Source: Nitrospira sp. (GTDB taxonomy: Bacteria > Nitrospirota > Nitrospiria > Nitrospirales > Nitrospiraceae). From it: DNA of 64,000 bases. Shown here piece after piece: positions 15,939-27,369 of this stretch. Where the stretch lies: positions 612,001 to 676,000 of the forward strand of contig JARFXO010000002.1 of assembly GCA_029194665.1 (NCBI GenBank). The letters are read 5' to 3'. The position numbers and the translations under genes are program-made. Numbering within the stretch: the first letter of the stretch is position 1; every line of letters starts with the position of its first letter. The notes beneath the pieces were generated by a model. It was not told where the DNA came from. It saw only the letters and a program-made list of their open reading frames with translations, and made no database searches.

Positions 15939-17747
15939 CTGCACACGGCTAAAAAATCGCGCGGCGCCATCCTCTTTTTCGCGCTGGTCTGCTTCCTCGG
16001 ATGGACTGACAGTATAGTCGCTGAAACGGCCCAGTCCGAGCCCACGGTAAAAAAGGCGTTGCAAACCAGGGCGCAGGTCGTCGGACCGGCAGCGGAGATT
16101 GCCGACGCGCCGGAAGACGAGTTGAGCCGCGGCACGCCGCGCACGAGCTTCATAGGATTCATCCAGGCGACGAGGGACCGAGATTTCGAGCGGGCAGCCC
16201 AGTATCTCGATCTCCCCTCCGAGATGCGACCGGACGGACCTGCCTTGGCTCGCCAATTCAGGATGGTGTTGGGACGGGAGCTGTTTCCGGATCTCGAATC
16301 GCTCAGTGTGAATCCCAAGGGCGATCCAAACGACGGATTGGCGGAAGGGCGCGACCGCATCGGGCGGATCACCGGTGAGACCAAAATTTATGACATTCTC
16401 ATGGAGCGGGTCCTTCGTGAAGACGGGGCCTACATCTGGAAAGTGGCCTCTTCGACCGTAGCCCAAATTCCAAAGCTCCATGCAGAATTCGGATATGGCC
16501 GGCTGGAGACGATCCTGCCTCCGTGGTTCTTCGATTACCGGATCATAGGAATCGAAATTCTGTGGTGGGTGGCATGGGTGATCATCAGCGCCGCGGCCTT
16601 TCCGATCGCGATGCTGCTCGCGCCCGCTGTGCTGTGGCTGCTGCGCCGGATCCGTCCCGATGCGCCTTCCGAGCTGGAACAGTTTTTCACGGGACCGATT
16701 CGTTTGTTGTTGTGGGCGCTGTTGGTCCGCTCCCTGATGCAGGCACTCCACACGCCGGTCATCCTCAGGGCGCTCGCGGAAGCGAAGACGGTGCTCGTCG
16801 TGGCGCTTGCCTGGATGGTCCTCCGGACTTTGGATCTCGCGGCGCAGCGAATCGCCGACCGGCTTCAGACCGCCGGACTGGGTGGCGCGAAGCTCTTCCT
16901 CCGTCCGATCGGCAGACTGGCGAAGCTCGCGACGCTGGTCGGAGCGTTGCTGCTCTGGCTTGAGAACCTCGGATATGAAGTCACCACCCTGCTGGCAGGG
17001 CTCAGCATCAGCGGAGTGGCCGTCGCGCTGGCCTCCCAGAAAACGCTGGAAAACGTCTTCGGCGCCGTGACGCTCTATACGGCGCAGCCGGTCCGCGTGG
17101 GAGATTTCTGCCGGTTCGGCGACCAGCTCGGGACGGTCGAGGAGATCGGTCTGCGGGCCACGCTGATTCGTACGCTGGACCGCAGTCTCATCAGCGTGCC
17201 CAACGCCGAGTTTGCCTACATGCATCTGGACAATCTTTCTCGGCGCGACCGCTTCTGGTACCATCCTCGTCTCAAGCTCCGCCCGGAAACCACTGCGGAC
17301 CAAATCCGGTTCCTGTTGGTGGAGGTCAGGAAGATGCTCTACGCCCATCCCAAGGTGCTTCCCGATCCGCTTTGGGTGAGGTTCACGGAATTCGGTGATG
17401 ACGCCTCTCTGAATCTCGACGTGTTTGCGTACACAGGAGTCACCGACTACAGTGAATCGCTGGAGGTCGCCGAGGATCTCAATTTACGGATCATGGACAT
17501 CGTCGCGGAGGCTGGAACGGAACTGGCGCTCCCGTCGCAAATTCAGTATGAACTTCCAGGCCGACCGATGGACCAGAGCCGCACACGACAGGCCGAGGAC
17601 AGGGTCAAGGAATGGCGGGCTCAGCAGTCGCTGTATCTGCCGAATTTTCCAACTGATAAGATCACGGACTTGAAGGGCACCTTACAATATCCACCGGCTG
17701 GATCGCCGGAGGCGCTGACACACCGCAATGGTGTGTCGCAACCTTAA
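15939..17747 (+). CDS. MscS family mechanosensitive channel, probable CTG start
   Basis: The frame is open from about 15915. The first ATG, GTG or TTG is TTG 16059, which would remove the signal peptide. CTG 15939 lies eight bases after AAGGAG and would give a 602-residue protein beginning HTAKKSRGAILFFALVCFLG with a signal peptide ending SIVA. The body has a periplasmic domain, then about four membrane helices, the pore-type segment LAGLSISGVAVALASQKTLE and VRVGDFCRFG, as in MscS. The C-terminal part ends in NFPTDKITDLKGTLQYPP. It is a clear paralogue of the channel at 43854. The SYLF gene follows 26 bases downstream. Confidence 0.88.
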   Translation: MHTAKKSRGAILFFALVCFLGWTDSIVAETAQSEPTVKKALQTRAQVVGPAAEIADAPEDELSRGTPRTSFIGFIQATRDRDFERAAQYLDLPSEMRPDGPALARQFRMVLGRELFPDLESLSVNPKGDPNDGLAEGRDRIGRITGETKIYDILMERVLREDGAYIWKVASSTVAQIPKLHAEFGYGRLETILPPWFFDYRIIGIEILWWVAWVIISAAAFPIAMLLAPAVLWLLRRIRPDAPSELEQFFTGPIRLLLWALLVRSLMQALHTPVILRALAEAKTVLVVALAWMVLRTLDLAAQRIADRLQTAGLGGAKLFLRPIGRLAKLATLVGALLLWLENLGYEVTTLLAGLSISGVAVALASQKTLENVFGAVTLYTAQPVRVGDFCRFGDQLGTVEEIGLRATLIRTLDRSLISVPNAEFAYMHLDNLSRRDRFWYHPRLKLRPETTADQIRFLLVEVRKMLYAHPKVLPDPLWVRFTEFGDDASLNLDVFAYTGVTDYSESLEVAEDLNLRIMDIVAEAGTELALPSQIQYELPGRPMDQSRTRQAEDRVKEWRAQQSLYLPNFPTDKITDLKGTLQYPPAGSPEALTHRNGVSQP

Positions 17748-17773
17748 CACGCAACCCTAACAGAGGAGGTTCC

Positions 17774-18490
17774 ATGTTTGTTTCAATCCACAAGCATCTG
17801 AAGAGTCGAACGGGAGGGACGTTGGTAGCGGCGGTCCTGACCGTCTTCGTTTCGCTCATGCCCGTCACCGCCCGCTCTGAGGATTTCTCCCAGCAACAAC
17901 AGCTGGTGGACCGGGCGAAGATGACGTTGGAGGCGTTCACGGCCGAGCCCGGGTTGAAAGGATCGCTCAAACAACTCGGCGAAGATGCCAAAGGGCTGTT
18001 CATCATCCCGCAATTCATGCGTGGCGCCTTCATGTTCGGTGGCGCGGGCGGCAGCGGCATCCTGATCGCGCGGGATGAGAAGACCGGGCACTGGTCCGAT
18101 CCGGTTTTCTACAACATCGGATCGGCGAGCTTTGGCCTGCAGGTCGGAGCCGATGTTTCCGAAATGGTCCTGGTGGTGAGGACCAAGAAAGGGCTGGAAC
18201 AGTTCTACACCAACGATTTCAAGCTGGGGGCCAACGTCGGAGTGGCCGTCGGTCCGGTCGGCGCCGGCACATCGGCGAAAGGTATTACGGCTGATGTCGT
18301 GTCCTACGCGAAAAAGAAAGGGGCCTTTGCCGGGATTGCTCTGGATGGATCGATGGTGACCGTCTCCAACGACAGCAACAAAGCCTACTACGGCAAAGAC
18401 GTGCGGCCGACGGACATCATCGTGACAAAGGAAGTCGGTAACCCGAAATCGATCGAACTTCGAGAGGCGGCGGAGAAGTTACTGAAGTAG
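17774..18490 (+). CDS. YSC84/SYLF domain lipid-binding protein
   Basis: The 238-residue secreted protein has a signal peptide ending TARSED. The SYLF domain spans residues 40-235: AKGLFIIPQFMRGAFMFGGA, the GILIARDEKTGHWSDPVFY motif, SFGLQVGADVSEMVLVV, and GANVGVAVGPVGAG. ATG 17774 follows GAGGAGG. It is probably co-transcribed with the MscS channel 26 bases upstream. The 41347 protein shares the DE.TG.W.DP.F motif and the GPVGA motif, so the two are paralogues. The substrate lipid is unknown. Confidence 0.88.
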   Translation: MFVSIHKHLKSRTGGTLVAAVLTVFVSLMPVTARSEDFSQQQQLVDRAKMTLEAFTAEPGLKGSLKQLGEDAKGLFIIPQFMRGAFMFGGAGGSGILIARDEKTGHWSDPVFYNIGSASFGLQVGADVSEMVLVVRTKKGLEQFYTNDFKLGANVGVAVGPVGAGTSAKGITADVVSYAKKKGAFAGIALDGSMVTVSNDSNKAYYGKDVRPTDIIVTKEVGNPKSIELREAAEKLLK

Positions 18491-18530
18491 AACCATCGGA
18501 TCAGTGGTATCACTGGTCGAGAGGATGCGC

Positions 18531-21389
<2,859 letters not shown>

Positions 21390-21396
21390 GGTCGAC

Positions 21397-22866
21397 ATGA
21401 AACCATGGCCGAAGCATCCCCTGATCTATGAGATCAACACCTGGGTCTGGTTACATGAACTGAGCGGGCGGTATCGGAAGCAGGTGACGCTCGGCACGGT
21501 GCCAGATAAGGAATGGGACGCGATCGCCTCATACGGGTTCGACGCAGTCTGGTTCATGGGTGTGTGGGAGCGCAGCCCTGCCGGCCTCGCGATTTCGATG
21601 AAGAATGAGGGCCTCCTGACTGATTTCCGACGGGCGCTCCCTGATTTTGGTCCGGATGACAATGTCGGCTCCCCCTATTGCGTGCGTCGCTATGTGGTGG
21701 ACGAGCAGCTGGGAGGGTCGGAAGGACTGGCTCGGGCACGAAGGCAACTGGCCGACCGCGACATGAAGCTGATGCTGGACTTCGTTCCCAATCACGTCGC
21801 ACCGGACCATCCCTGGGTGACGGAGCATCCTGAATACTTCATTCAGGGCAGCGAGGAAGATCTGGCGCAAAAGCCGGCGGACTTTATCCGTGCCGGCGAC
21901 AAGGTGTTGGCTTGCGGCCGCGATCCCTACTTTCCTCCCTGGCAGGATGTTCTCCAACTGAATGCCTTCAATCCCGGATTGCGGCGGGCGGTGATTGAGA
22001 CTGTCACCTCGATCGCAAACCAGTGCGACGGCATGCGCTGCGATATGGCGATGCTGCTCATCAATGACATCTTCGAACGGACCTGGGGGTCGAGGGCGGG
22101 AACCAGACCTCGAATGGACTACTGGCCTGAAGTGATCCCCGGAGTCAGGAAGCGGCATCCCAACGTGCTGTTCATGGCCGAGGCCTACTGGGATCTGGAG
22201 TGGGAGCTGCAACAGCAGGGGTTCGACTACTGCTACGACAAGCGGCTGTACGATCGCCTCGAACACGATTCGGCTGAGAGCGTGAGGCTCCATCTCTGCG
22301 CCGCGCCGGCCTACCAGGAGAAGCTGGTGCGGTTCATCGAAAATCATGACGAGCCGAGGGCTGCTGCGACATTTAACCCGGCGAAGGCCCGCACCGCAGC
22401 CGTGACGACCTTCACCCTACTGGGCGCCAGGCTGTTTCACGAGGGACAGTTCGAGGGACGTCGTGTGCGACCGCCCGTCTTCTTGCGCCGTCGACCCGAT
22501 GAACGTTCGGACCCCGAGCTGCAACAATTCTACAAGACTCTCCTCAAGTCGCTGCGCGAGAGAGATTTTAAGGAAGGCGAGTGGAAGTTGTGCGAACGGA
22601 CCGGATGGTCGGATAACCAGAGCTTCCTGAATGTAGCGGCCTGGTGCTGGCGGAAGGATGACCTGCGTCATCTTGTCGTGGTCAACCTCTCCGACAAACA
22701 GTCGCAAGCACAGGTCCGGCTCCCCTGGGACGATGTCCGAGGGCGGTCCTGGACGCTCACCGACGCGTTCACCGGCCAGGTCTACGAGCGCGGCGGGACG
22801 CAGATGCGGGATGCCGGTCTCTATGTGGATCTCGGTCCTTGGGGGTATCACCTCTTGAAATTCTAA
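21397..22866 (+). CDS. Alpha-amylase family (GH13) glycosidase
   Basis: The 489-residue protein begins at ATG 21397, seven bases after the GH63-like stop, with GTGAGG as ribosome binding site. The GH13 conserved regions are visible: DFVPNHVA (region I), GMRCDMAMLL with the catalytic nucleophile Asp (region II), FMAEAYWD with the acid/base Glu (region III), and ENHDEPRAA with the third Asp (region IV). No signal peptide is present, so it acts in the cytoplasm. Pairing with a GH63-like enzyme suggests joint breakdown or remodelling of a storage or compatible-solute alpha-glucoside. The exact substrate is unknown. Confidence 0.9.
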   Translation: MKPWPKHPLIYEINTWVWLHELSGRYRKQVTLGTVPDKEWDAIASYGFDAVWFMGVWERSPAGLAISMKNEGLLTDFRRALPDFGPDDNVGSPYCVRRYVVDEQLGGSEGLARARRQLADRDMKLMLDFVPNHVAPDHPWVTEHPEYFIQGSEEDLAQKPADFIRAGDKVLACGRDPYFPPWQDVLQLNAFNPGLRRAVIETVTSIANQCDGMRCDMAMLLINDIFERTWGSRAGTRPRMDYWPEVIPGVRKRHPNVLFMAEAYWDLEWELQQQGFDYCYDKRLYDRLEHDSAESVRLHLCAAPAYQEKLVRFIENHDEPRAAATFNPAKARTAAVTTFTLLGARLFHEGQFEGRRVRPPVFLRRRPDERSDPELQQFYKTLLKSLRERDFKEGEWKLCERTGWSDNQSFLNVAAWCWRKDDLRHLVVVNLSDKQSQAQVRLPWDDVRGRSWTLTDAFTGQVYERGGTQMRDAGLYVDLGPWGYHLLKF

Positions 22867-22940
22867 CAGGATGCTGAAAAAGTCCGCCAGCGGCGTTCTC
22901 GCATCGCTCAGAGGCTCAACGTACCGCCGGGCAGGAGCTG
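22865..22940. repeat. Dispersed repeat starting AACAGGATGCTGAAAAAGTC
   Basis: Directly after the GH13 stop codon is AACAGGATGCTGAAAAAGTC, then CGCCAGCGGCGTTCTCGCAT and CGCTCAGAGGCTCAACGTAC. I associate this string with a repeat common in Nitrospira-type genomes. It shares only the AACAGG.TGC.G.AAAA beginning with the 137-bp repeat. The gap up to 23107 has no gene. Confidence 0.5.
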
Positions 22941-23107
22941 CCAGAGCAGCTCGGGGCGGGGTGGGTGAAATGACTACGCCTCGCCCCTTCACTCGCTGCG
23001 GCCTTGCCTGCGGAGAGGCGCGTCTTGGCGCGCCGGGGTCGGGCGAGTGAGATCAGAGGCCTTTCGCGCCGGCAGCTGCTGCTTCAAGGCTGATTTGTCG
23101 GGGCGGG

Positions 23108-23353
23108 TTACTTCTTTACATCTTCTAAACGAATTCCTCGACCGGCGCGTAGATGTTCGCGAGCCTTGGCGATTCGTTCGTGGAATCTGGGGTCGTTTTC
23201 TAGTCGAAAATCGAACCAATCGTCCTCGGACTCAAAGCCGATCAGAATCCCGGCTGGCTTGCCGTGACGAGTAATCACGACCTCTTCCTTGGCGGCAAGC
23301 CGCAGATATTTCGATAAATCATCCTTCACGTCGGACAGCGCAATCTTTTTCAT
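23108..23353 (-). CDS. Phd/YefM-type antitoxin
   Basis: The 81-residue product begins MKKIALSDVKDDLSKYLRLA, then EEVVITRHGKPAGILIGFES, the standard N-terminal DNA-binding fold of Phd/YefM antitoxins. The C-terminal part (ERIAKAREHLRAGRGIRLED) is the flexible toxin-binding tail. Its ATG overlaps the toxin stop codon (ATGA), so the two are translationally coupled. The toxin gene comes first, reversed from the most common order. It likely represses its own operon. Confidence 0.88.
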   Translation of the reverse strand: MKKIALSDVKDDLSKYLRLAAKEEVVITRHGKPAGILIGFESEDDWFDFRLENDPRFHERIAKAREHLRAGRGIRLEDVKK

Positions 23354-23643
23354 GACCGTTTCCCTGTTCCTTCGAGCCACGATGAGGCCTCTGATTTGTC
23401 GATGATCGCCAGCACCTCAACTGTGTCTTCAGTGACGTCGTAATAGACTCGTATTTCATCGATGCGAAGTCGGTACTGTGGCCGCTTCATTCCACGGAGT
23501 CTCTTGATTCGACTCTTGCTGCCTTTTGTCGGCTCACGTCGGAGGTGCGTTTCTATCGCGTCGCGAACCGAGGCTCGGACCTGGGCCCGTAGTCGCTGAA
23601 ACTGCTCGATTGCTTCAGGCGCAAGGATAATCTCATGGCGCAT
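23350..23643 (-). CDS. RelE/ParE-type toxin
   Basis: The 97-residue product has the RelE/ParE fold pattern: LAPEAIEQFQRLRAQVRASV, then the core GMKRPQYRLRIDEIRVYYDV, then EVLAIIDKSEASSWL. RelE-type toxins cleave mRNA on the ribosome, while ParE types poison gyrase; the sequence alone does not separate these. It is the first gene of the pair and overlaps the antitoxin by four bases. Confidence 0.88.
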   Translation of the reverse strand: MRHEIILAPEAIEQFQRLRAQVRASVRDAIETHLRREPTKGSKSRIKRLRGMKRPQYRLRIDEIRVYYDVTEDTVEVLAIIDKSEASSWLEGTGKRS

Positions 23644-23703
23644 TCCGGCCAGATTCTAGCCAGAATTCCTGTGTGAGGCAAGTTGGTCATTCGAAACAAG
23701 GGG

Positions 23704-24720
23704 CTAAATCTTCTCCACTTCCGAAATGATCGTGTGATACCCGCTCGCGCCGGCCGGCTGGGGGCGGACGATTTCGGCGATCTGAAGCTGTCCCTTCGTG
23801 TCGATGGCCCGCACGACGGTTTGAAACTTTCCCGGCTTCGGCGGCCGCCACGTGTAGCTCCAGATGACCCAGGAATAGGGCGACATGGGCGGTTCGATCC
23901 GGCAGTCGTTCCACGTACGGCCTGCATCGAAGCTTATTTCGACTTTGCTGATGCTGTTCGGTCCGCCGAAGGCGATGCCTCGAAATGTGTGTTCCGGCCC
24001 GCGTAAAGGTTGGTAATGTCCGGGCGAATCGATACGTGAGAAAATCTTGATCGTGCCGTCATCGGTCCAGCCCTTGCGCTGCCAGTAGCCCTTGTAGTCG
24101 CCGGGATAGACTTCGATCTCGACGATCCATTTGACGTTCTTGATGCCGTAGAGGCCCGGTACCAACAGTCGGAGCGGGAAGCCATGTTCCCTGGGAAGTT
24201 TTTCGCCGTTCATCAGGAAGGCGAGCATCACGTCGTCCTGCATCGCGCGGGTGAAGGGAATGCTGTCGTCATAGCCGTCGATGCCGCGAAAAACCACGTC
24301 GCGAGCGACCTCACTGTCCGCTCCGCAGTCGATGAGCAGTTGCTTGAGTGAGATCCCGCGCCAGGTCGCCGTGCCGATACTGTCGCCGCCGGGGAGCGTG
24401 TCGATGCACATCAAGGTGGAGATCTGATCGTAGGAATCGCGGTTCAGAATATCGCGCCAGCCAAGCGACATCGGGCGGTTCACCGAGCCTTTGACATGGA
24501 GCTTCCACTGCTCGATGTTCAAATCGCGGGATACGGAAACGGCTCCATCAGCATAATTGACCACGTAGAATTTCGAGTTTGGCGTGAAGTAGGTCGTGTC
24601 ACGGGGAGGGACGGCGAACATGCGTCCGAATACGCCTCCGACGGCATCGCAGCCACCGGTCGCGGCGGCCAGGGCTCCGAGACCGGTTGCTTTCAAGATG
24701 GTTCGTCGTGAGAAAGGCAT
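23704..24720 (-). CDS. Molybdopterin-dependent sulfite-oxidase-family protein, Tat-exported
   Basis: The 338-residue product begins at ATG 24720 behind AAGGAGGG. The N-terminus FSRRTILKATGLGALAAATG is a Tat signal, so the protein is folded with its cofactor and then exported. The oxidoreductase molybdopterin domain (residues 60-230) contains LMCIDTLPGGDSIGTATWRG, whose Cys is placed to ligate molybdenum. A C-terminal dimerisation domain follows (KVEISFDAGRTWNDC then YSWVIWSYTWRPPKPGKF). Family members oxidise sulfite or reduce sulfoxides; which applies is unknown. No heme domain is fused. No electron-transfer partner is next to it. Confidence 0.88.
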   Translation of the reverse strand: MPFSRRTILKATGLGALAAATGGCDAVGGVFGRMFAVPPRDTTYFTPNSKFYVVNYADGAVSVSRDLNIEQWKLHVKGSVNRPMSLGWRDILNRDSYDQISTLMCIDTLPGGDSIGTATWRGISLKQLLIDCGADSEVARDVVFRGIDGYDDSIPFTRAMQDDVMLAFLMNGEKLPREHGFPLRLLVPGLYGIKNVKWIVEIEVYPGDYKGYWQRKGWTDDGTIKIFSRIDSPGHYQPLRGPEHTFRGIAFGGPNSISKVEISFDAGRTWNDCRIEPPMSPYSWVIWSYTWRPPKPGKFQTVVRAIDTKGQLQIAEIVRPQPAGASGYHTIISEVEKI

Positions 24721-24897
24721 TTCCCTCCTTCCGATCGTGTGATTCATTATCATACAAGGACGGAACCTAACTCAACGACAGCGTCCGGCGAGAGGCTATG
24801 CTGCTCAAGTCGGGCTCGGTAGCCACGGACCAACTAGAAGCGGAGTCGTGTGATCAGATGCGGCCTCACCTCACACAGAGCAGCGGTATGGAGGTCA

Positions 24898-25329
24898 TCA
24901 CGGAACCCTCTTAAATTCGCCGTGATACCGATCCCCTGTCTCGTGATTGGTCGCCTCCACCAGGAGAACCGAAACACCCTTGTGGTCGTAGAGCGACAGC
25001 CTGACGGCCCGCCGGTCCGATGTACTGACCAGGTGTCCGTCGTCAGGCTCAAGCATGCCGGCTCCAACCGAGACTTTGGAAAAGGTCTCTCCGACGAAGA
25101 GGTAGGATCCATTCTCCCGGATCATTAAGCGGACTGATCCGGACGGCATCACGGCCCGATTCTTCTTGACGGGGCCTTCCCATTCACCCACCACCTGGCT
25201 GACCTGGGTAAGCGGAACCGAGGTCCAGGACGGATCGCCATGACCGGGACCGCTGGAACAAGCAGTGACCAAGCCGACCGCGAGCACGCACATCGGAGCC
25301 ATACCAACCGTGACGACTGTTGATCTCAT
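24898..25329 (-). CDS. Small lipoprotein, unknown function
   Basis: The 143-residue product has a lipoprotein signal peptide with lipobox VTAC. The mature part reads VVGEWEGPVKKNRAVMPSGS, then RLMIRENGSYLFVGETFS, then LSLYDHKGVSVLLVEATN, a beta-rich domain reminiscent of lipocalin-like quantitative repeats (SVGxWxG, ENGSY). I do not recognise a family. ATG 25329 follows GGGAGG by four bases. Confidence 0.75.
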   Translation of the reverse strand: MRSTVVTVGMAPMCVLAVGLVTACSSGPGHGDPSWTSVPLTQVSQVVGEWEGPVKKNRAVMPSGSVRLMIRENGSYLFVGETFSKVSVGAGMLEPDDGHLVSTSDRRAVRLSLYDHKGVSVLLVEATNHETGDRYHGEFKRVP

Positions 25330-25398
25330 GTGGCCTCCCTATCAGCGTTGAGTGGTAGCAGGCTGCGGAAAAACTCGATTTGCGCGCTTCGACATGCT

Positions 25399-25627
25399 TG
25401 TATGGTGTTTTACCGTTCATTCTTGAGAAGCTACGAGGAGCTGGGGTGGAGGGACATCGACTAGCATCTGCCGCACAGCGGACAGACTGTCTGAGAACTC
25501 TCCCACCCACACCACAAACGTCGATGAAGAATCTCGCGGCAGGACCCCTGACCGCCGATTTGTCTGCAAGCTCACGTTGGTGTGTGCCACCCCAGCGTCA
25601 TTCATTTCTGCTTTCAAGGAGGCGACG
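25399..25627 (+). ncRNA. Candidate bridge-RNA region of the IS110 element
   Basis: IS110-group elements encode a structured bridge RNA from the left non-coding end that pairs with both donor and target DNA (established for IS621). This element has its only long non-coding stretch here. Several paired segments are visible, for example around GGGGTGGAGGGACATCGAC and TGCCACCCCAGC. I could not assign the loops with confidence. Confidence 0.4.
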
Positions 25628-26584
25628 ATGATGCAACCCGTTCTGAATGTCGGCGTGGATGTGGCCAAAGACGCCGTTGTGGTCGCATGTGCCGAGCACA
25701 GTTTTCCGGTCCAGCGTATTCCCAATCAGCGGGCCCCCTTGCGGACATGGCTGAAATCTCTCCCAGCCGGCAGCCGCATCGGCTTGGAATCCACCAGCAC
25801 CTATCATGAATTGCTGGCGGCCCTGGCGCAGGCCCACGGGTATACCGTCTTCCTGCTGAACCCGTTGGATACTCGGCACTACGCCAAGGCCATGGGCAAC
25901 CGGGCCAAAACCGACCGGGTGGATGCGGAATTGATTGCCCGACTCATCGCGCAAGAGCACACGCACTTGCGTGCCTAGACGCCTCCCACGGCGAATCAAC
26001 GCAAGCTGGATCAGCTGATTCGACGGCGTGCCACGATTGTCCGTCTCCAAGGCACGCTCAAGCTGACGATGCGCAATCTGGGCGGCTTTGCCGCCGAACT
26101 CAAGGCCGTGATGAGCAAATTGGAGGCGTTGATTGCCAAGATTGATACGGCCATGGCTGCGATTGCGGCTGGTTCGCCCCAACACCAGGAGGCCCAACAT
26201 CGGTTGCAAACCATTGTGGGCGTCGGTCCCCTGGTAGGCCTCAGCTTGACCAATACGTTGGAGCGCGTACCGTTTCGCAAGGCGGATGCCTTCGTCGCTT
26301 TCACCGGGTTGGATCCGCGGGCGAATGACTCGGGACAGAAAGCCGGTCGCCGCCGCTTGTCCAAACGCGGCCCGGCCGAGTTGCGCCGCTTGCTGTTTAA
26401 CGCTGCGATGTCGGCCGTCAAAACTACCGTCTGGAAACCGATCTACGAATCGTACCGCACGCAAGGCTGGAGTACGACCGCCTCGTTGGTGATCATCGCT
26501 CGCAAAATCGCCCGGACCGCGTGGTCTATTCATCATTACCGGACAACATTTAATCCAGAGCGAATAACAAAATGCTTGACATGA
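25628..26584 (+). pseudogene. IS110-family transposase interrupted by a TAG stop
   Basis: The frame runs from ATG 25628 (after AAGGAGG) to TAG 25976-25978, then continues in the same frame to TGA 26582-26584. The N-terminal part has the DEDD RuvC-like residues: NVGVDVAKD, GLESTSTYHELL, and NRAKTDRVDAELIARL. The C-terminal part has the Tnp domain: TIVGVGPLVGLSL, FVAFTGLDPRANDSGQKAGR, and LSKRGPAELRRLLFNAAMSA. Without the TAG the protein would be about 318 residues, normal for the family. The stop follows HTHLRA, where relatives usually have Tyr or Trp, so one base change explains it. The element is probably inactive unless the stop is suppressed. Confidence 0.85.
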
Positions 26585-26694
26585 ACCATAGAATCTCAGC
26601 ACGAACGAAAAGCCTCAGCAAATTCAATGACCGCTCCGTTCGTCCTGAGGCTCTCGAAGGATGAATGGAGGGTTTTTCCGCAGCCTGTTAGAGG

Positions 26695-27270
26695 CTAACT
26701 CCTTTTAGGTGGATAGCTTTCAAACGCTTTCGCGATGGCCTTATTCCCGAGCTCGATATTGTCCTTCGCAGTATCCTTCAACGTGCCGACAATCGTCGCA
26801 CGCCAGACCAGTTCTTTCTTGGTTGGTTCGACCAGATCAAGAGTCAAGGTTCCTTCCGTATAATCATACGTGGTGACAGTGCCCCCGTAGCCCGCACCCC
26901 ACCCATATCCGTATCGGCCGCGATAGGCACCGGCGGTCGGCCCGGTGCTCTGGATTTGCTGCTTCTCCTTTGTACTGAACCAATAGTAGACCAGGAGGTC
27001 GGGTTGTTGATTCAGATCGACTTGCTGAAGCCCTTTCTCGATCAGCTCCCGTGCGACGGCTGATTCAATCCGCTTGTGCTTCAACGAATTGTCGTAGATC
27101 CCACCTTTTTCGGCCTCCGCCAGTCCCACAAACGTAAATGTTCTGAAGGTGGTGAAATCAGCAGTAGGATCATGGTCGGTCTTCACGTCGAACGTCGTGC
27201 AGGCGCTCAGGCCGAGCATTAATAGGATGAGTGGCCATACTGATCGTCGTCGATTCATCCGCGTGTCCAT
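26695..27270 (-). CDS. DUF4136 lipoprotein, paralogue 1
   Basis: The 191-residue product has a lipoprotein signal peptide with lipobox LSAC. The DUF4136 domain follows: TTFDVKTDHDPTADFTTFRT, then QPDLLVYYWFSTKEKQQ, then EGTLTLDLVEPTKKELVWRA. A Gly/Tyr-rich loop (GYGWGAGYGGTVTTYDYTEG) sits in the middle. The second copy at 62177 has the same order of motifs. DUF4136 proteins are outer-membrane lipoproteins of unknown function. ATG 27270 follows AGGAGG. Confidence 0.88.
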   Translation of the reverse strand: MDTRMNRRRSVWPLILLMLGLSACTTFDVKTDHDPTADFTTFRTFTFVGLAEAEKGGIYDNSLKHKRIESAVARELIEKGLQQVDLNQQPDLLVYYWFSTKEKQQIQSTGPTAGAYRGRYGYGWGAGYGGTVTTYDYTEGTLTLDLVEPTKKELVWRATIVGTLKDTAKDNIELGNKAIAKAFESYPPKRS

Positions 27271-27369
27271 GAACGATACTCCTCCTTTTCCGGCCCCGGC
27301 GTAAAATTACCGCCGATCGGTTGTCCTATCCACGCAGACAGGCAGACCAACTTCCGAGTCCCTGCCGGC

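Larger units (their letters stand above)
25399..26596 (+). mobile_element. IS110-family insertion sequence inside a palindromic repeat
   Basis: The 1198-bp insert separates the two halves of the 137-bp repeat. Dinucleotide CT is present at both junctions (25397-25398 and 26595-26596) and only once in the intact repeats, as expected for IS110-type core recombination. There are no terminal inverted repeats. The element holds one transposase reading frame with an in-frame stop, a left non-coding part of 229 bases and a right non-coding part of only 12 bases, the layout of the IS110 group. Confidence 0.85.
25356..26690. repeat. 137-bp palindromic repeat split by an IS110 element
   Basis: The left part 25356-25398 (TAGCAGGCTGCGGAAAAACT to GACATGCT) and the right part 26597-26690 (CAGCACGAACG to CCGCAGCCTGTTA) join to exactly 137 bases, the length of the uninterrupted copies at 39829-39965 and 42213-42349. 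The break lies in the conserved core GACATGCT/CAGCACGAACG. Confidence 0.85.

Noticed and set aside
15681-17348. Minus-strand frame of 555 codons opposite the MscS gene
   Set aside because: Long antisense frames are common in high-GC genes. It lacks a ribosome binding site and reads as charged low-complexity sequence (RDQQRPQQQTNRSREK), while the plus strand has clear MscS motifs.
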